Assembly: GCA_019104905.1 (NCBI GenBank)
Contig: JAHRXB010000285.1
Location: 1-12,862 of the forward strand
From: Bdellovibrio sp.
Lineage (GTDB): Bacteria > Bdellovibrionota > Bdellovibrionia > Bdellovibrionales > Bdellovibrionaceae
Reading direction: 5' to 3'
DNA: 12,862 bases
This document shows, piece after piece, positions 1 through 6,565 of the stretch. Position 1 is the first letter of the stretch. Each line of letters opens with the position of its first letter. The translations under genes were made by a program, and so were the position numbers. Below the pieces are notes generated by a model. It saw only the letters and a program-made list of their open reading frames with translations, searched no databases and was not told the origin of the DNA.

Positions 1-23
1 CATAGCATATAAGGATTTTAGGC

Positions 24-66
24 AAAAAAAAAGCGACCAGGATTGGGGGGGAGGGGTCCTGGCCGC
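24..66 (-). terminator. strong intrinsic terminator, minus strand
   Basis: Read on the minus strand, GCGGCCAGGA (66-57) pairs with TCCTGGTCGC (42-33) over ten positions, one of them a G-U wobble. The 14-nt loop is C-rich (56-43), and the stem is followed directly by nine T (32-24). On the plus strand the same hairpin is preceded by A9 and not followed by T, so it terminates only leftward transcription. Confidence 0.8.
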
Positions 67-203
67 CATGGGGGGTTGCTCTTCACTAAAGCAACGGCGG
101 TGCCATGCTCAGTTCTTGGTCAGAATCATTTAAATCCAGCAGGAACACTGAACCTCTGTCGAGGATTTAGACGGAAACGGACAATTGTGGGCCTCCAAAA
201 AGC
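24..203 (-). ncRNA. candidate small RNA of about 180 nt, family unknown
   Basis: This is a predicted transcript, inferred from its two ends. The minus strand has an extended -10 motif (TGA then TATATT, 217-209), which puts the start near 202-203, and a strong intrinsic terminator with nine U at 32-24. No minus-strand protein gene feeds that terminator: the next gene to the right is the long plus-strand fibre gene. Inside are inverted repeats that could fold. One is TAAATCC/GGATTTA (131-137 with 163-169). Another is GTTGCT/AGCAAC (75-80 with 90-95) inside CCGCC/GGCGG (63-67 with 96-100). The RNA 5' end (UUUUGG, 200-195) can pair with CCAGGA (62-57), with two G-U pairs, which would close the ends. 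Length and closed ends recall 6S RNA, but I see no diagnostic signature of 6S, SRP RNA, tmRNA or RNase P RNA, so I assign no family. A supporting -35 box is not visible. Confidence 0.4.
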
Positions 204-208
204 CCCCC

Positions 209-217
209 AATATATCA
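209..217 (-). promoter_or_regulatory. candidate extended -10 promoter for the minus-strand RNA
   Basis: The minus strand reads TGATATATT. This is the TGn extension followed by a hexamer matching TATAAT at five of six positions. The start would lie near 202-203. No good -35 hexamer is seen 16-18 bases upstream, which is tolerated by extended -10 promoters. The call rests on this motif plus the matching terminator. Confidence 0.35.
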
Positions 218-396
218 GTTTGAACAAACCAGATTTCATTCACTGCAAAAGCGAGCCCCAATTTTTTTTAAAGGCCTGCCTCACTTTAAGACGAAGGCAA
301 TAGATCGAACGCGAAAACGGTCTCGAATATATGAAAATTGCCTCTTATTAACAGATAAAACCTCGATACCTCGCCTCTTTAACCGATAAGAAGGTA
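218..396. other. leader region upstream of the fibre gene, no gene seen
   Basis: I see no credible coding frame, tRNA or known RNA motif here. The stretch holds a T-run at 261-269, an imperfect direct repeat at 340-389 and the ribosome binding site of the fibre gene. No convincing -35/-10 pair for the fibre gene could be picked out. Confidence 0.5.
340..389 (+). repeat. imperfect direct repeat upstream of the fibre gene
   Basis: Copy 1 is GCCTCTTATTAACAGATAA (340-358). Copy 2 is GCCTCTTTAACCGATAA (373-389). They align with one mismatch and a two-base gap and start 33 bases apart, about three helical turns. Copy 2 runs into the ribosome binding site. It may be a tandem operator or chance duplication; no regulator can be named. 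Confidence 0.5.
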
Positions 397-3363
397 ATGA
401 ATACTATCCGGAACGTCCTTGTCTATTCGCTGGGTCTTTTATTGAGCCTATGGGCTCAGGCCTCCCCGCAGTCCTTAAACTACCAGGGACGCATCCTTAA
501 ATCCGACGGAACTCCTCTAGAGTACAACAACGTCAGCTTCCTATTTGAAATCACCTCTGCCGATGGCAATTGCGTTCTTTATCGCGAAAAGCGAGACATG
601 GTGAACATGCAAAACTCCGGTGGTGTTTTTGATGTCTCTATCGGAAGCGGCACTCGCCTCTACCCGGAAGATGCCATTTTTTCTCTTTCAGATATCTTTG
701 TGAATGGGGTCTCTCACAACTGTGCCGGGAGCGGCACTTGGACTGCCACGACCACTTCGGAACGACAATTGAAGGTTCAGTTCCATGATGGTGCGGGCTG
801 GAAGGTGATCTCGCCAGCAAACGTCATTCGCTCTGTGCCTTTTTCCATCACCGCGTACAGCGCGCAAAAGATCGCCGACAAGTCCCTGAATGATTTGGTT
901 CTAAAAAGTTCAACGCCCGCCAGTGCCTGCGCCCCAGGGCAAGTCATTACCTGGGACGGCACCAGCTTTACGTGCGTCGTCGATGCGGGGGGCTCTGGTG
1001 TCATCTCTGATGTTTTGGCGGGAACGGGAATTTCCGTCTCCGGAACCTCCACCAAAACAATCGGACTTACAAACACGTCGGTCGTCGGCGGCACCTATGG
1101 CTCGGCTACGCAAGTCCCCAGCTTCACCGTCGATGCGCAAGGGCGTTTGACGGCGGCCAATCAAGTGACGATTTCAGGTGTCGCTCCGGGAGGTGCTGCG
1201 GGAGGTGATCTTTCCGGCTCCTATCCAAACCCGACGGTCAGTAAAATCAGCGGCGGCAATCTCGTGATCTCCAGTCCCTCGTCAGGAAATTTTTTAAAAC
1301 ACAACGGTTCTGCCTGGGTGAACGCGACACCGTCTTCTGCGGATCTTTCCGATGGAGGATCACTACTAAAAGCCTCACAAATGCCTGCAACCTGTGCGAA
1401 CAATCAATCCTTATCGTTTGTGTCTCCGACAGGAACATGGACCTGTGCCAATATCGGAATTTCTTGGGCTCAAGTCACCAGCGGCAAACCCACCACCTTA
1501 GCCGGTTATGGCGTCGTCGATAAAGTTGTTATGAATGCGGGAACAAATTCCAGCACCGATATTGTTTCTTTGCAATCAGGCCCCAACGCCTCAAAACCCA
1601 CAGCGGGAACTGCCGGTCGTCTTTATTTCTCTATCGACACCAAAGAAATCTATCGCGACGATGGCGTCGCCTGGATTCGTTTGGCGACAGAGGCTGGAAC
1701 AAGTACGGCGACTCTTTCCGGCGTCACGGCGGGAACAGGTCTGAATGGTGGAGGCTCCTCGGGGAACGTCACTTTGAATCTTGCCAACACCACAGTCACG
1801 GGCGGCGCTTACGGCTCTGCCACTCAAGTTCCGACATTCACGGTGGACGCTCAAGGGCGCTTGACCGCAGCCTCGAACACAACCATTTCAGGAGTTGCCC
1901 CCGGAGGCGCTGCGGGAGGAGACCTTGGTGGTAGCTACCCAAATCCCAATGTCGTAAAAATTCAAAATACCGCCGTCGCATCGACGTCGCCCAGTTCTGC
2001 AGGACAAGTTCTTCGCTATCAATCCAGTCAGTGGACACCGGCATTTTTAAATCTCGCCGACATTCGTGCCACGATCACACCCTTTGGAGGTGTTTTTGCG
2101 AGCGCCGCCTGCAATGCGGATCAAAGCCTATTCTATGAATCTTCTTCTGACACCTTCAAGTGTCAAAACATCGGCATCGCCGCTTCGCAAATCACTGGCG
2201 GCACTATTGCCACAGCTCGCCTTCCTGCCAGTGCGACATTCTGGCAAGATGGGGGCGCAGGAAAAGTTTATTATACTGGTGGTAATGTCGGCATTGGCAC
2301 GAACACACCGGGGCAAAAACTCACCGTGTCGGGAGTCATTGAGTCTACAACCGGTGGACTCAAATTCCCCGATGGCACTGTTCAGACAACGGCGGCGATC
2401 TCATCTGCTTATGGTGTCCAAATTAAAATGGGGAGCTACACCGCTCCCGCCTCAAGTGGTAACTACTCTGTAACGGGACTGGGTTTCAAACCCACCCATG
2501 TGCGTCTCTGGGTTCAGAACAATCGAACAGGTTCAATGCCGGCCGTGTCCACGAGCGTCTGTATCGGCTCTATGACAGAGACTTCACAGATGACCTACTA
2601 CGCTTATGCAAATACTCCCGCAGCTCGTAATCTGATGTATACAGATCGAGTCATTGCCTGCAGCGCTGCCGATGCCGTGGCTATCACAATACAAGCTAGT
2701 TACGTATCAATGGACGCGGATGGTTTTACCGTGAACTACTCAACATCCTCAAATAATTCCTGGACCGTTTTTTGGGAAGCCACCGGAGGTGCCACTTCCG
2801 CCAGTTCCGGCAGCGGAACAACAAACTACATCCCCGTCTGGACCGGCAGCACCGCTTTGGGAAGCAGTCCTTTGGCTGTCTCGGGAGGAAATGTCGGTGT
2901 CGGCACAAGCACTCCAGCCAGCAGTTTGGAAGTAAATGGAGAAGTCCGTATTGGAAACTCTGGCGTCGCCTGCTCTGCCGCCAACAGTGGTGCCACTCGT
3001 TACAACAGCACCTCGAAAAAAATGGAATTCTGTGATGGGGCTTCTTGGCAGGCCATCAATTCCGCGACCCGCAGAACCGTTTGTTCCTATTCCAATGCCT
3101 CTTACTCATCACAGGTCAGTGGGCAAAATATTTATAATTGGACCACCGGGGACTGCGATAATGGATATCCTTCTTCAGGATGTGTCGGCTACCTCTCAAA
3201 AGCCAATGCCTGTGGGACTGATTCGGACTGGGCGGTTCTTGGCCCCAATGAGGCGCCCTATGGTGGCGGGAACGCTGTCGGCGCCAATGGAGGCATTTCA
3301 TGGTCTTTGGTGAGTCCTTGCAACGGCATCTGGGTGCGTGCCGTCTACGAGTGTAGCAACTAG
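397..3363 (+). CDS. secreted trimeric-fibre adhesin, tail-fibre-like (MAT-type)
   Basis: The 988-aa protein starts with a signal peptide (residues 1-22, cleavage after AQA) behind a TAAGAAGGT ribosome binding site that sits unusually close to the ATG. Residues 23-160 form a head domain (LNYQGRILKSDGTPLE...) that I recall from many Bdellovibrio surface proteins. The shaft carries two near-identical 80-residue blocks (206-284 and 443-522) ending in a PGGAAGGDL[SG]GSYPNP motif. Between them are a phage-fibre motif, GKPTTLAGYG (363-372), and a GRLYFSIDTKEIYRDDG segment near 407. After these come an NVGIGT module (630-635) with FPDGTVQTTA, a phage-type jelly-roll-like domain (about 672-798, GLGFKPTHVRLWV), a second NVGVGT module (832-837), and a tip (about 892-988) with six cysteines. 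No C-terminal S74 chaperone is visible. By analogy with Bdellovibrio mosaic adhesive trimer proteins, it probably forms a surface fibre for prey or surface binding. The fibre class is fairly sure; the ligand is unknown. Confidence 0.8.
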   Translation: MNTIRNVLVYSLGLLLSLWAQASPQSLNYQGRILKSDGTPLEYNNVSFLFEITSADGNCVLYREKRDMVNMQNSGGVFDVSIGSGTRLYPEDAIFSLSDIFVNGVSHNCAGSGTWTATTTSERQLKVQFHDGAGWKVISPANVIRSVPFSITAYSAQKIADKSLNDLVLKSSTPASACAPGQVITWDGTSFTCVVDAGGSGVISDVLAGTGISVSGTSTKTIGLTNTSVVGGTYGSATQVPSFTVDAQGRLTAANQVTISGVAPGGAAGGDLSGSYPNPTVSKISGGNLVISSPSSGNFLKHNGSAWVNATPSSADLSDGGSLLKASQMPATCANNQSLSFVSPTGTWTCANIGISWAQVTSGKPTTLAGYGVVDKVVMNAGTNSSTDIVSLQSGPNASKPTAGTAGRLYFSIDTKEIYRDDGVAWIRLATEAGTSTATLSGVTAGTGLNGGGSSGNVTLNLANTTVTGGAYGSATQVPTFTVDAQGRLTAASNTTISGVAPGGAAGGDLGGSYPNPNVVKIQNTAVASTSPSSAGQVLRYQSSQWTPAFLNLADIRATITPFGGVFASAACNADQSLFYESSSDTFKCQNIGIAASQITGGTIATARLPASATFWQDGGAGKVYYTGGNVGIGTNTPGQKLTVSGVIESTTGGLKFPDGTVQTTAAISSAYGVQIKMGSYTAPASSGNYSVTGLGFKPTHVRLWVQNNRTGSMPAVSTSVCIGSMTETSQMTYYAYANTPAARNLMYTDRVIACSAADAVAITIQASYVSMDADGFTVNYSTSSNNSWTVFWEATGGATSASSGSGTTNYIPVWTGSTALGSSPLAVSGGNVGVGTSTPASSLEVNGEVRIGNSGVACSAANSGATRYNSTSKKMEFCDGASWQAINSATRRTVCSYSNASYSSQVSGQNIYNWTTGDCDNGYPSSGCVGYLSKANACGTDSDWAVLGPNEAPYGGGNAVGANGGISWSLVSPCNGIWVRAVYECSN
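1012..1248 (+). repeat. fibre shaft repeat, copy 1 (in-gene)
   Basis: This encodes residues 206-284 of the fibre protein and matches the block at 1723-1962, 238 residues further on, at protein level. Shared landmarks are AGTG, GSATQVP, FTVDAQGRLTAA, ISGVAPGGAAGGDL and GSYPNP. Synonymous third-position differences show that the DNA copies have diverged while the protein was conserved. Confidence 0.85.
1723..1962 (+). repeat. fibre shaft repeat, copy 2 (in-gene)
   Basis: This encodes residues 443-522, the second copy of the shaft block at 1012-1248. It is one residue longer near its start (LNGGGSSGN against ISVSGTSTK) and otherwise collinear. Confidence 0.85.
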
Positions 3364-3426
3364 CTTCTTGTCTAGCTTGTTCTCTCACAAGAGCTCGCTT
3401 GAACTGCTGGACTGGACAAGATCCCG

Positions 3427-3442
3427 AGGGGTTTCTACCCTT
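3427..3442 (+). other. small hairpin just before the amidase start codon
   Basis: AGGGGT (3427-3432) pairs with ACCCTT (3437-3442), including one G-T wobble, around a 4-base loop. The only SD-like run, GAGGGG at 3426-3431, lies within it and 16 bases from the ATG, so the gene has no free, well-placed ribosome binding site. There is no T-tract, so it is not a normal terminator. Confidence 0.4.
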
Positions 3443-3447
3443 AAATA

Positions 3448-4233
3448 ATGAACTTCTGCCAACTCAAACAGATCGTTGCTGCCGGTGCCTTCTTGTGGAG
3501 CTTTCCCGCCTCCGCCCTGCATATCATGCTCGACCCCGGACACGGTGGTGTGGATACCGGTGCTGTTCATGGGCCGGCGAAAGAAGCTGATCTTGTCTTA
3601 AAGGTCGCCCAGCGACTGAAAGCTTTGTTGGAAAAGGATTCGCAGTTTCAAGTGACTTTGACCCGCACGCAAGACAAGAACATCAGCCTTCCCTCTCGTG
3701 TAAAAATGGCGGAAGAAAATAAGGCCGATCTTTTCGTAAGCCTGCACGCCAACGCCGCCTCTGATCAGCGCGCTAAAGGCGTTGAGTTCTTTTTTCAAAA
3801 CAATCTTCCCCCCGACGAAGAAAGTCTTTATCTTGCAAGCCAAGAGAATCAGATGATTCTCAACAGCCAAGAACTGCATAGCATCTCGGGCGGTGATGAA
3901 CTTTCCAAGAAGGGCGACATCGCCGCCATCGTCGAGGATCTGCAGCGTCAAAATCGCATGATCAGCAGCTTGCGACTGACAAAAACACTGACACAGGTGT
4001 GGGGCAATGACGAAGCAGCCGCTCAAGCAACGATCAAACAAGCTCCCTTTTATGTGATCTCAAAAACTTCGATGCCGTCGGTCTTGATTGAAATAGGATT
4101 CCTCACAAATCCCCGCGAAGCCAAGCGCCTGCTCAACTCAGAATATCAAAACGATCTTGCTCAAAAAATCTACAGCGCCCTCCTCTCCTACAAAGAAAAG
4201 ATGGACAATCACACTGCAAAAACATTAGATTAG
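3448..4233 (+). CDS. secreted N-acetylmuramoyl-L-alanine amidase (Amidase_3)
   Basis: The 261-aa zinc hydrolase cleaves the bond between N-acetylmuramic acid and the stem peptide of peptidoglycan. A signal peptide (residues 1-23, FPASA end) sends it to the periplasm. The mature protein is essentially the bare AmiC/LytC-type catalytic domain. The zinc ligands are H32 in LDPGHGG, E46 in KEADL and H100 in VSLHAN; the catalytic glutamate is E215 in VLIEIGFLTN. A segment near 110-165 (NNLPPDEESL...) fits the active-site-covering region of AmiA/B/C enzymes. There is no AMIN or LysM/SPOR targeting domain, so the enzyme is minimal. It lies upstream of rph on the same strand with an 88-base gap. Its role could be cell division, wall turnover or predatory wall processing; the sequence does not decide. 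No good SD precedes the ATG, but the signal peptide supports this start. Confidence 0.9.
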   Translation: MNFCQLKQIVAAGAFLWSFPASALHIMLDPGHGGVDTGAVHGPAKEADLVLKVAQRLKALLEKDSQFQVTLTRTQDKNISLPSRVKMAEENKADLFVSLHANAASDQRAKGVEFFFQNNLPPDEESLYLASQENQMILNSQELHSISGGDELSKKGDIAAIVEDLQRQNRMISSLRLTKTLTQVWGNDEAAAQATIKQAPFYVISKTSMPSVLIEIGFLTNPREAKRLLNSEYQNDLAQKIYSALLSYKEKMDNHTAKTLD

Positions 4234-4260
4234 CCTCTATCAAACAGATGGCTGTATCGA

Positions 4261-4289
4261 GCCAGAGAAGGTCTTCAACTTCTTCTGGC
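4261..4289 (+). other. hairpin in the amidase-rph gap
   Basis: GCCAGA then GAAG (4261-4270) pairs with CTTC then TCTGGC (4279-4289), ten base pairs with one bulged T and an 8-base loop. No T-tract follows, so it is not an intrinsic terminator. It sits 21 bases ahead of the rph ribosome binding site and may be an RNA-processing or control element. Confidence 0.4.
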
Positions 4290-4321
4290 CGGAACAACCA
4301 ATCCCTTCTGGAGGAAATTCT

Positions 4322-5053
4322 ATGCGCGCTGACGGCCGTCTTTTCGATCAACTACGAGACATTAAAATCACCCCTCATGTGTCTGAGTATGCCGAAGGTT
4401 CTGCGCTGGTTGAGTTTGGCAAAACCAAAGTCCTTTGCACCGCCACCTATGAACCCAAAGCGCCGCAATGGCTTGTCGGAACCGGTGCTGGTTGGGTGAC
4501 TGCGGAATACGGTATGCTTCCCCGCTCAACCCACACGCGTATCAAGCGCGACAAGGCTATGAACAGTGGGCGCACTCAAGAAATCTCTCGCCTCATTGGA
4601 CGTTCTTTGCGGGCTGCCGTGGATCTTAAACTTCTTGGCGAAAGACAGATCATCGTCGACTGCGACGTTTTGAATGCCGATGGGGGAACTCGCACGGCGT
4701 CTGTGACCGGGGGATTTGTTGCTTTGGCATTGGCGCTGAAGAAGCTTGCTGATGTGAGTGAAATTAAAGCCAACCCTTTGATCAACTATGTTTCTGCGAT
4801 CAGCGTGGGCTTGCATGAAGGAAATATTTTGTTGGATTTAAATTACGACGAAGACTCTGCCATCGGCACGGACATGAACTTTGTTATGACGGACAAAGGT
4901 CAATTCGTCGAAGTTCAAGGAACGGCGGAGCACCTTCCTTTCACTCGAGATCAACTTTTCAAAATGATGGACACGGCCGAAAAGGGTTGCAAAGAACTGT
5001 TCATTCATCAGGCCGCCGTCGTTGGAGCCATTTACCAAATCGCCGGGAAGTAG
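4322..5053 (+). CDS. rph: ribonuclease PH
   Basis: The 243-aa phosphorolytic 3'-5' exoribonuclease removes nucleotides downstream of the CCA end of tRNA precursors, using phosphate and releasing nucleoside diphosphates. It works as a hexameric ring in the cytoplasm. It is full length for the family and collinear with it: MRADGR at the start, the phosphate-binding GRTQEISRLIGRSLR (R84 region), the DCDVLNADGGTRT block (113-124), the acidic catalytic pair D178 and D184 in YDEDSAIGTDMN, and EVQGTAE near the C-terminus. A strong ribosome binding site, GGAGG (4310-4314), lies seven bases before the ATG. The stop codon is seven bases from the next start (rdgB), so the two are almost certainly co-transcribed, an arrangement common in bacteria. 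Identification is secure. Confidence 0.97.
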   Translation: MRADGRLFDQLRDIKITPHVSEYAEGSALVEFGKTKVLCTATYEPKAPQWLVGTGAGWVTAEYGMLPRSTHTRIKRDKAMNSGRTQEISRLIGRSLRAAVDLKLLGERQIIVDCDVLNADGGTRTASVTGGFVALALALKKLADVSEIKANPLINYVSAISVGLHEGNILLDLNYDEDSAIGTDMNFVMTDKGQFVEVQGTAEHLPFTRDQLFKMMDTAEKGCKELFIHQAAVVGAIYQIAGK

Positions 5054-5060
5054 GTATTAA

Positions 5061-5660
5061 ATGGAACTTTGGATTGCGACAGGAAATAAAGGAAAGCTTG
5101 CTGAGTATAAACTTCTTTTGCGCGAAATCGCCGACCTGAAGGTTTTCTCACAAGGCGACCTTCCTTCATTCACGCCCCGCCCTGAAGATGGAAAAACCTT
5201 CGAAGAAAACGCACGCATCAAAGCAAAAACTTTGCGCGCCGTAAAAAACAATGTGTGGGTTCTTGGTGAAGACGCCGGGCTTGTTGTGGAAGGATTGGGC
5301 GGCTTGCCGGGAATTCATTCAGCTCGCTATGCGGGCCCTAAAGCTTCCGACAGCGAAAACGTCGCCAAACTTTTAAAGATGATGACCTTAAAACCCATGC
5401 AAAACCGCAACGCCAAGTTCGTTTGCACCACGGTGGTTTATACTCCCACGGGCGAGGAATGGATTTTCACAGGGGAATTGAAGGGAACCATCGCTTCAAA
5501 ACCAGCAGGCCTGCATGGCTTTGGTTATGATCCGGTGTTTGTTCCTGAAGGACAAACCCAAACCCTTGCCGAGATCGGCTCTGGCTACAAAAGCCAACAC
5601 TCCCACCGCTCTCAAGCCTTACGGGCTTTCTTAGAGCGACTGCAAGCATCAGCTCAATAA
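5061..5660 (+). CDS. rdgB: XTP/dITP pyrophosphatase (RdgB/HAM1 family)
   Basis: The 199-aa enzyme hydrolyses deaminated purine triphosphates (dITP, XTP, ITP) to monophosphate and pyrophosphate, keeping them out of DNA and RNA. Family landmarks are all present: ATGNKGKLAEY at the N-terminus (residues 6-16), FEENARIKA (47-55), the catalytic acidic motif GEDAGL (D71), GGLPGIHSARYAG, and GFGYDPVFVP (153-162) that forms the base pocket. Length is normal. The start is only seven bases after rph, with the SD-like GTAGG overlapping the rph stop region, so it is probably translated by coupling. An intrinsic terminator follows at once, making rph-rdgB the end of this transcription unit. Confidence 0.96.
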   Translation: MELWIATGNKGKLAEYKLLLREIADLKVFSQGDLPSFTPRPEDGKTFEENARIKAKTLRAVKNNVWVLGEDAGLVVEGLGGLPGIHSARYAGPKASDSENVAKLLKMMTLKPMQNRNAKFVCTTVVYTPTGEEWIFTGELKGTIASKPAGLHGFGYDPVFVPEGQTQTLAEIGSGYKSQHSHRSQALRAFLERLQASAQ

Positions 5661-5666
5661 CTCAAG

Positions 5667-5700
5667 ATCCCCTGCTCTGAATAAGCAGGGGATTTTTTTT
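5667..5700 (+). terminator. intrinsic terminator after rdgB
   Basis: ATCCCCTGCT (5667-5676) pairs perfectly with AGCAGGGGAT (5684-5693) over ten bases around a 7-base loop, followed by a T-rich run to 5708 broken by one A. It lies between convergent genes. On the minus strand no T-tract follows, so it mainly serves rdgB. Confidence 0.93.
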
Positions 5701-6376
5701 ATTTTTTTGAAGAACAGTGAATCGTCACTTGAACGTCAGACTCATTGGGGTGCCACCCTAACATCACGGGTTGATCCCATGATCCCAGAACCGTCATGCC
5801 AGCAAAGGTCTCTGTGTTTTGCAGGTAAGTGATAAAATTTCCTTTGTACCCCATCACCCAACCATAAACCGGCGCTAAAGTTGTTGTAGGAAGCTCAGTG
5901 AAATCATGGCCGCTGGCTGCAACAGGAATCTCAAAAACAGTTTCCTTGGTCGTTGCCCCAGAGGTCTCCGTCATTGTGCAGGCAAACCCAGTCGGTTGCT
6001 CTTTGGATTCAGACATTTCACCGCGAACGCACGACATATCAAGATAGTCCGTGCTGTCTCCGCCCGAAATAAAGCTCAAACGCGCAAAATGCCCCTCACC
6101 AGCACCCAACTGAATCAAAGTCTCTTTTTTAGTGCTCGGATCAATTAGAGAAAAACGGCCCCGGTCATTTTTCACAGAAATACCGCCCGCCGTCAGTCCC
6201 CCCGGAGAACGTCGGATCTCAAGGTTCGCTTCGTCTGAGGATGTCAGAGGAAGCACATAGTCCGTCGCATACTCTACGTCGAGGGCCTTTTCTTCCAGAT
6301 TGCACTGGTAGTCAGAGGCCATTGTTGCGAAGGACGCCATCATTGAAATGCTAAAAATAAGTACTTGTTTTTTCAT
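5699..6376 (-). CDS. secreted protein of unknown function
   Basis: The 225-aa protein has a clear signal peptide, MKKQVLIFSISMMASFATMA, ending before SDYQC, so it is exported. I do not recognise the family. The mature part is acidic and polar, predicted mostly beta by eye, with four cysteines (in YQCN, MSCV, FACT and IHCS) that could form two disulfides in the periplasm. There are no transmembrane segments after the signal peptide and no catalytic motif I can name. The ATG at 6376 is preferred because it begins the signal peptide; the frame stays open to a TTG at 6412, but that TTG is part of a TTGACA box. No good SD precedes the ATG. It converges with rdgB and is divergent from prs. It may be a lineage-specific periplasmic protein. 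Confidence 0.75.
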   Translation of the reverse strand: MKKQVLIFSISMMASFATMASDYQCNLEEKALDVEYATDYVLPLTSSDEANLEIRRSPGGLTAGGISVKNDRGRFSLIDPSTKKETLIQLGAGEGHFARLSFISGGDSTDYLDMSCVRGEMSESKEQPTGFACTMTETSGATTKETVFEIPVAASGHDFTELPTTTLAPVYGWVMGYKGNFITYLQNTETFAGMTVLGSWDQPVMLGWHPNESDVQVTIHCSSKK

Positions 6377-6383
6377 ATAAGTG

Positions 6384-6412
6384 AATCCATAGAAAATGGC
6401 GACTTTTGTCAA
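6384..6412 (-). promoter_or_regulatory. candidate promoter of the secreted protein
   Basis: On the minus strand a perfect TTGACA (6412-6407) is followed after 17 bases by TGGATT (6389-6384), a weak -10. Transcription would start at about 6377, right at the ATG (6376-6374), implying a leaderless or nearly leaderless mRNA. This agrees with the lack of an SD. The -10 match is only three of six. Confidence 0.35.
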
Positions 6413-6499
6413 ACGGTTCTTTGATTAAAGATGATCCATGTTTGTGCCCTTTCACAACGGACGTTTAAAATGGAGTAGAGAAAAATCCAGGCGAAAATG

Positions 6500-6528
6500 T
6501 GGACAAACTAACAGGGCCTTGCTAGGGT
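6500..6528 (+). promoter_or_regulatory. candidate promoter of prs
   Basis: TGGACA (6500-6505, five of six to TTGACA) lies 17 bases before TAGGGT (6523-6528, three of six to TATAAT). This would start transcription about 30 bases ahead of the gene, in the divergent gap between the secreted protein and prs. Confidence 0.4.
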
Positions 6529-6565
6529 CTCCCAAACGCACTTTTAACTCAGGAGACTACGAGTG

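Noticed and set aside
43..303. 86-codon open frame on the plus strand
   Set aside because: It begins at a TTG inside a G-run with no ribosome binding site, has odd low-complexity composition and no family resemblance, and overlaps the terminator and candidate RNA.
382..389. ACCGATAA resembles a flagellar sigma factor (FliA) -10 box, GCCGATAA
   Set aside because: No -35 (TAAAGTTT-like) lies 11 bases upstream, and the start of transcription would fall at the ATG. It is better explained as part of the direct repeat and ribosome binding site.
340..389. possible CRISPR repeat-spacer unit
   Set aside because: There are only two imperfect copies with a 14-base gap, no further copies and no cas genes.
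2066..2473. 135-codon frame inside the fibre gene
   Set aside because: It is a shifted frame of the fibre gene without a ribosome binding site; the main frame shows clear protein repeats and domains.
3366..3421. TCTTGTC/GACAAGA inverted repeat after the fibre gene as a terminator
   Set aside because: The arms are 42 bases apart and no T-tract follows; it is too weak to call.
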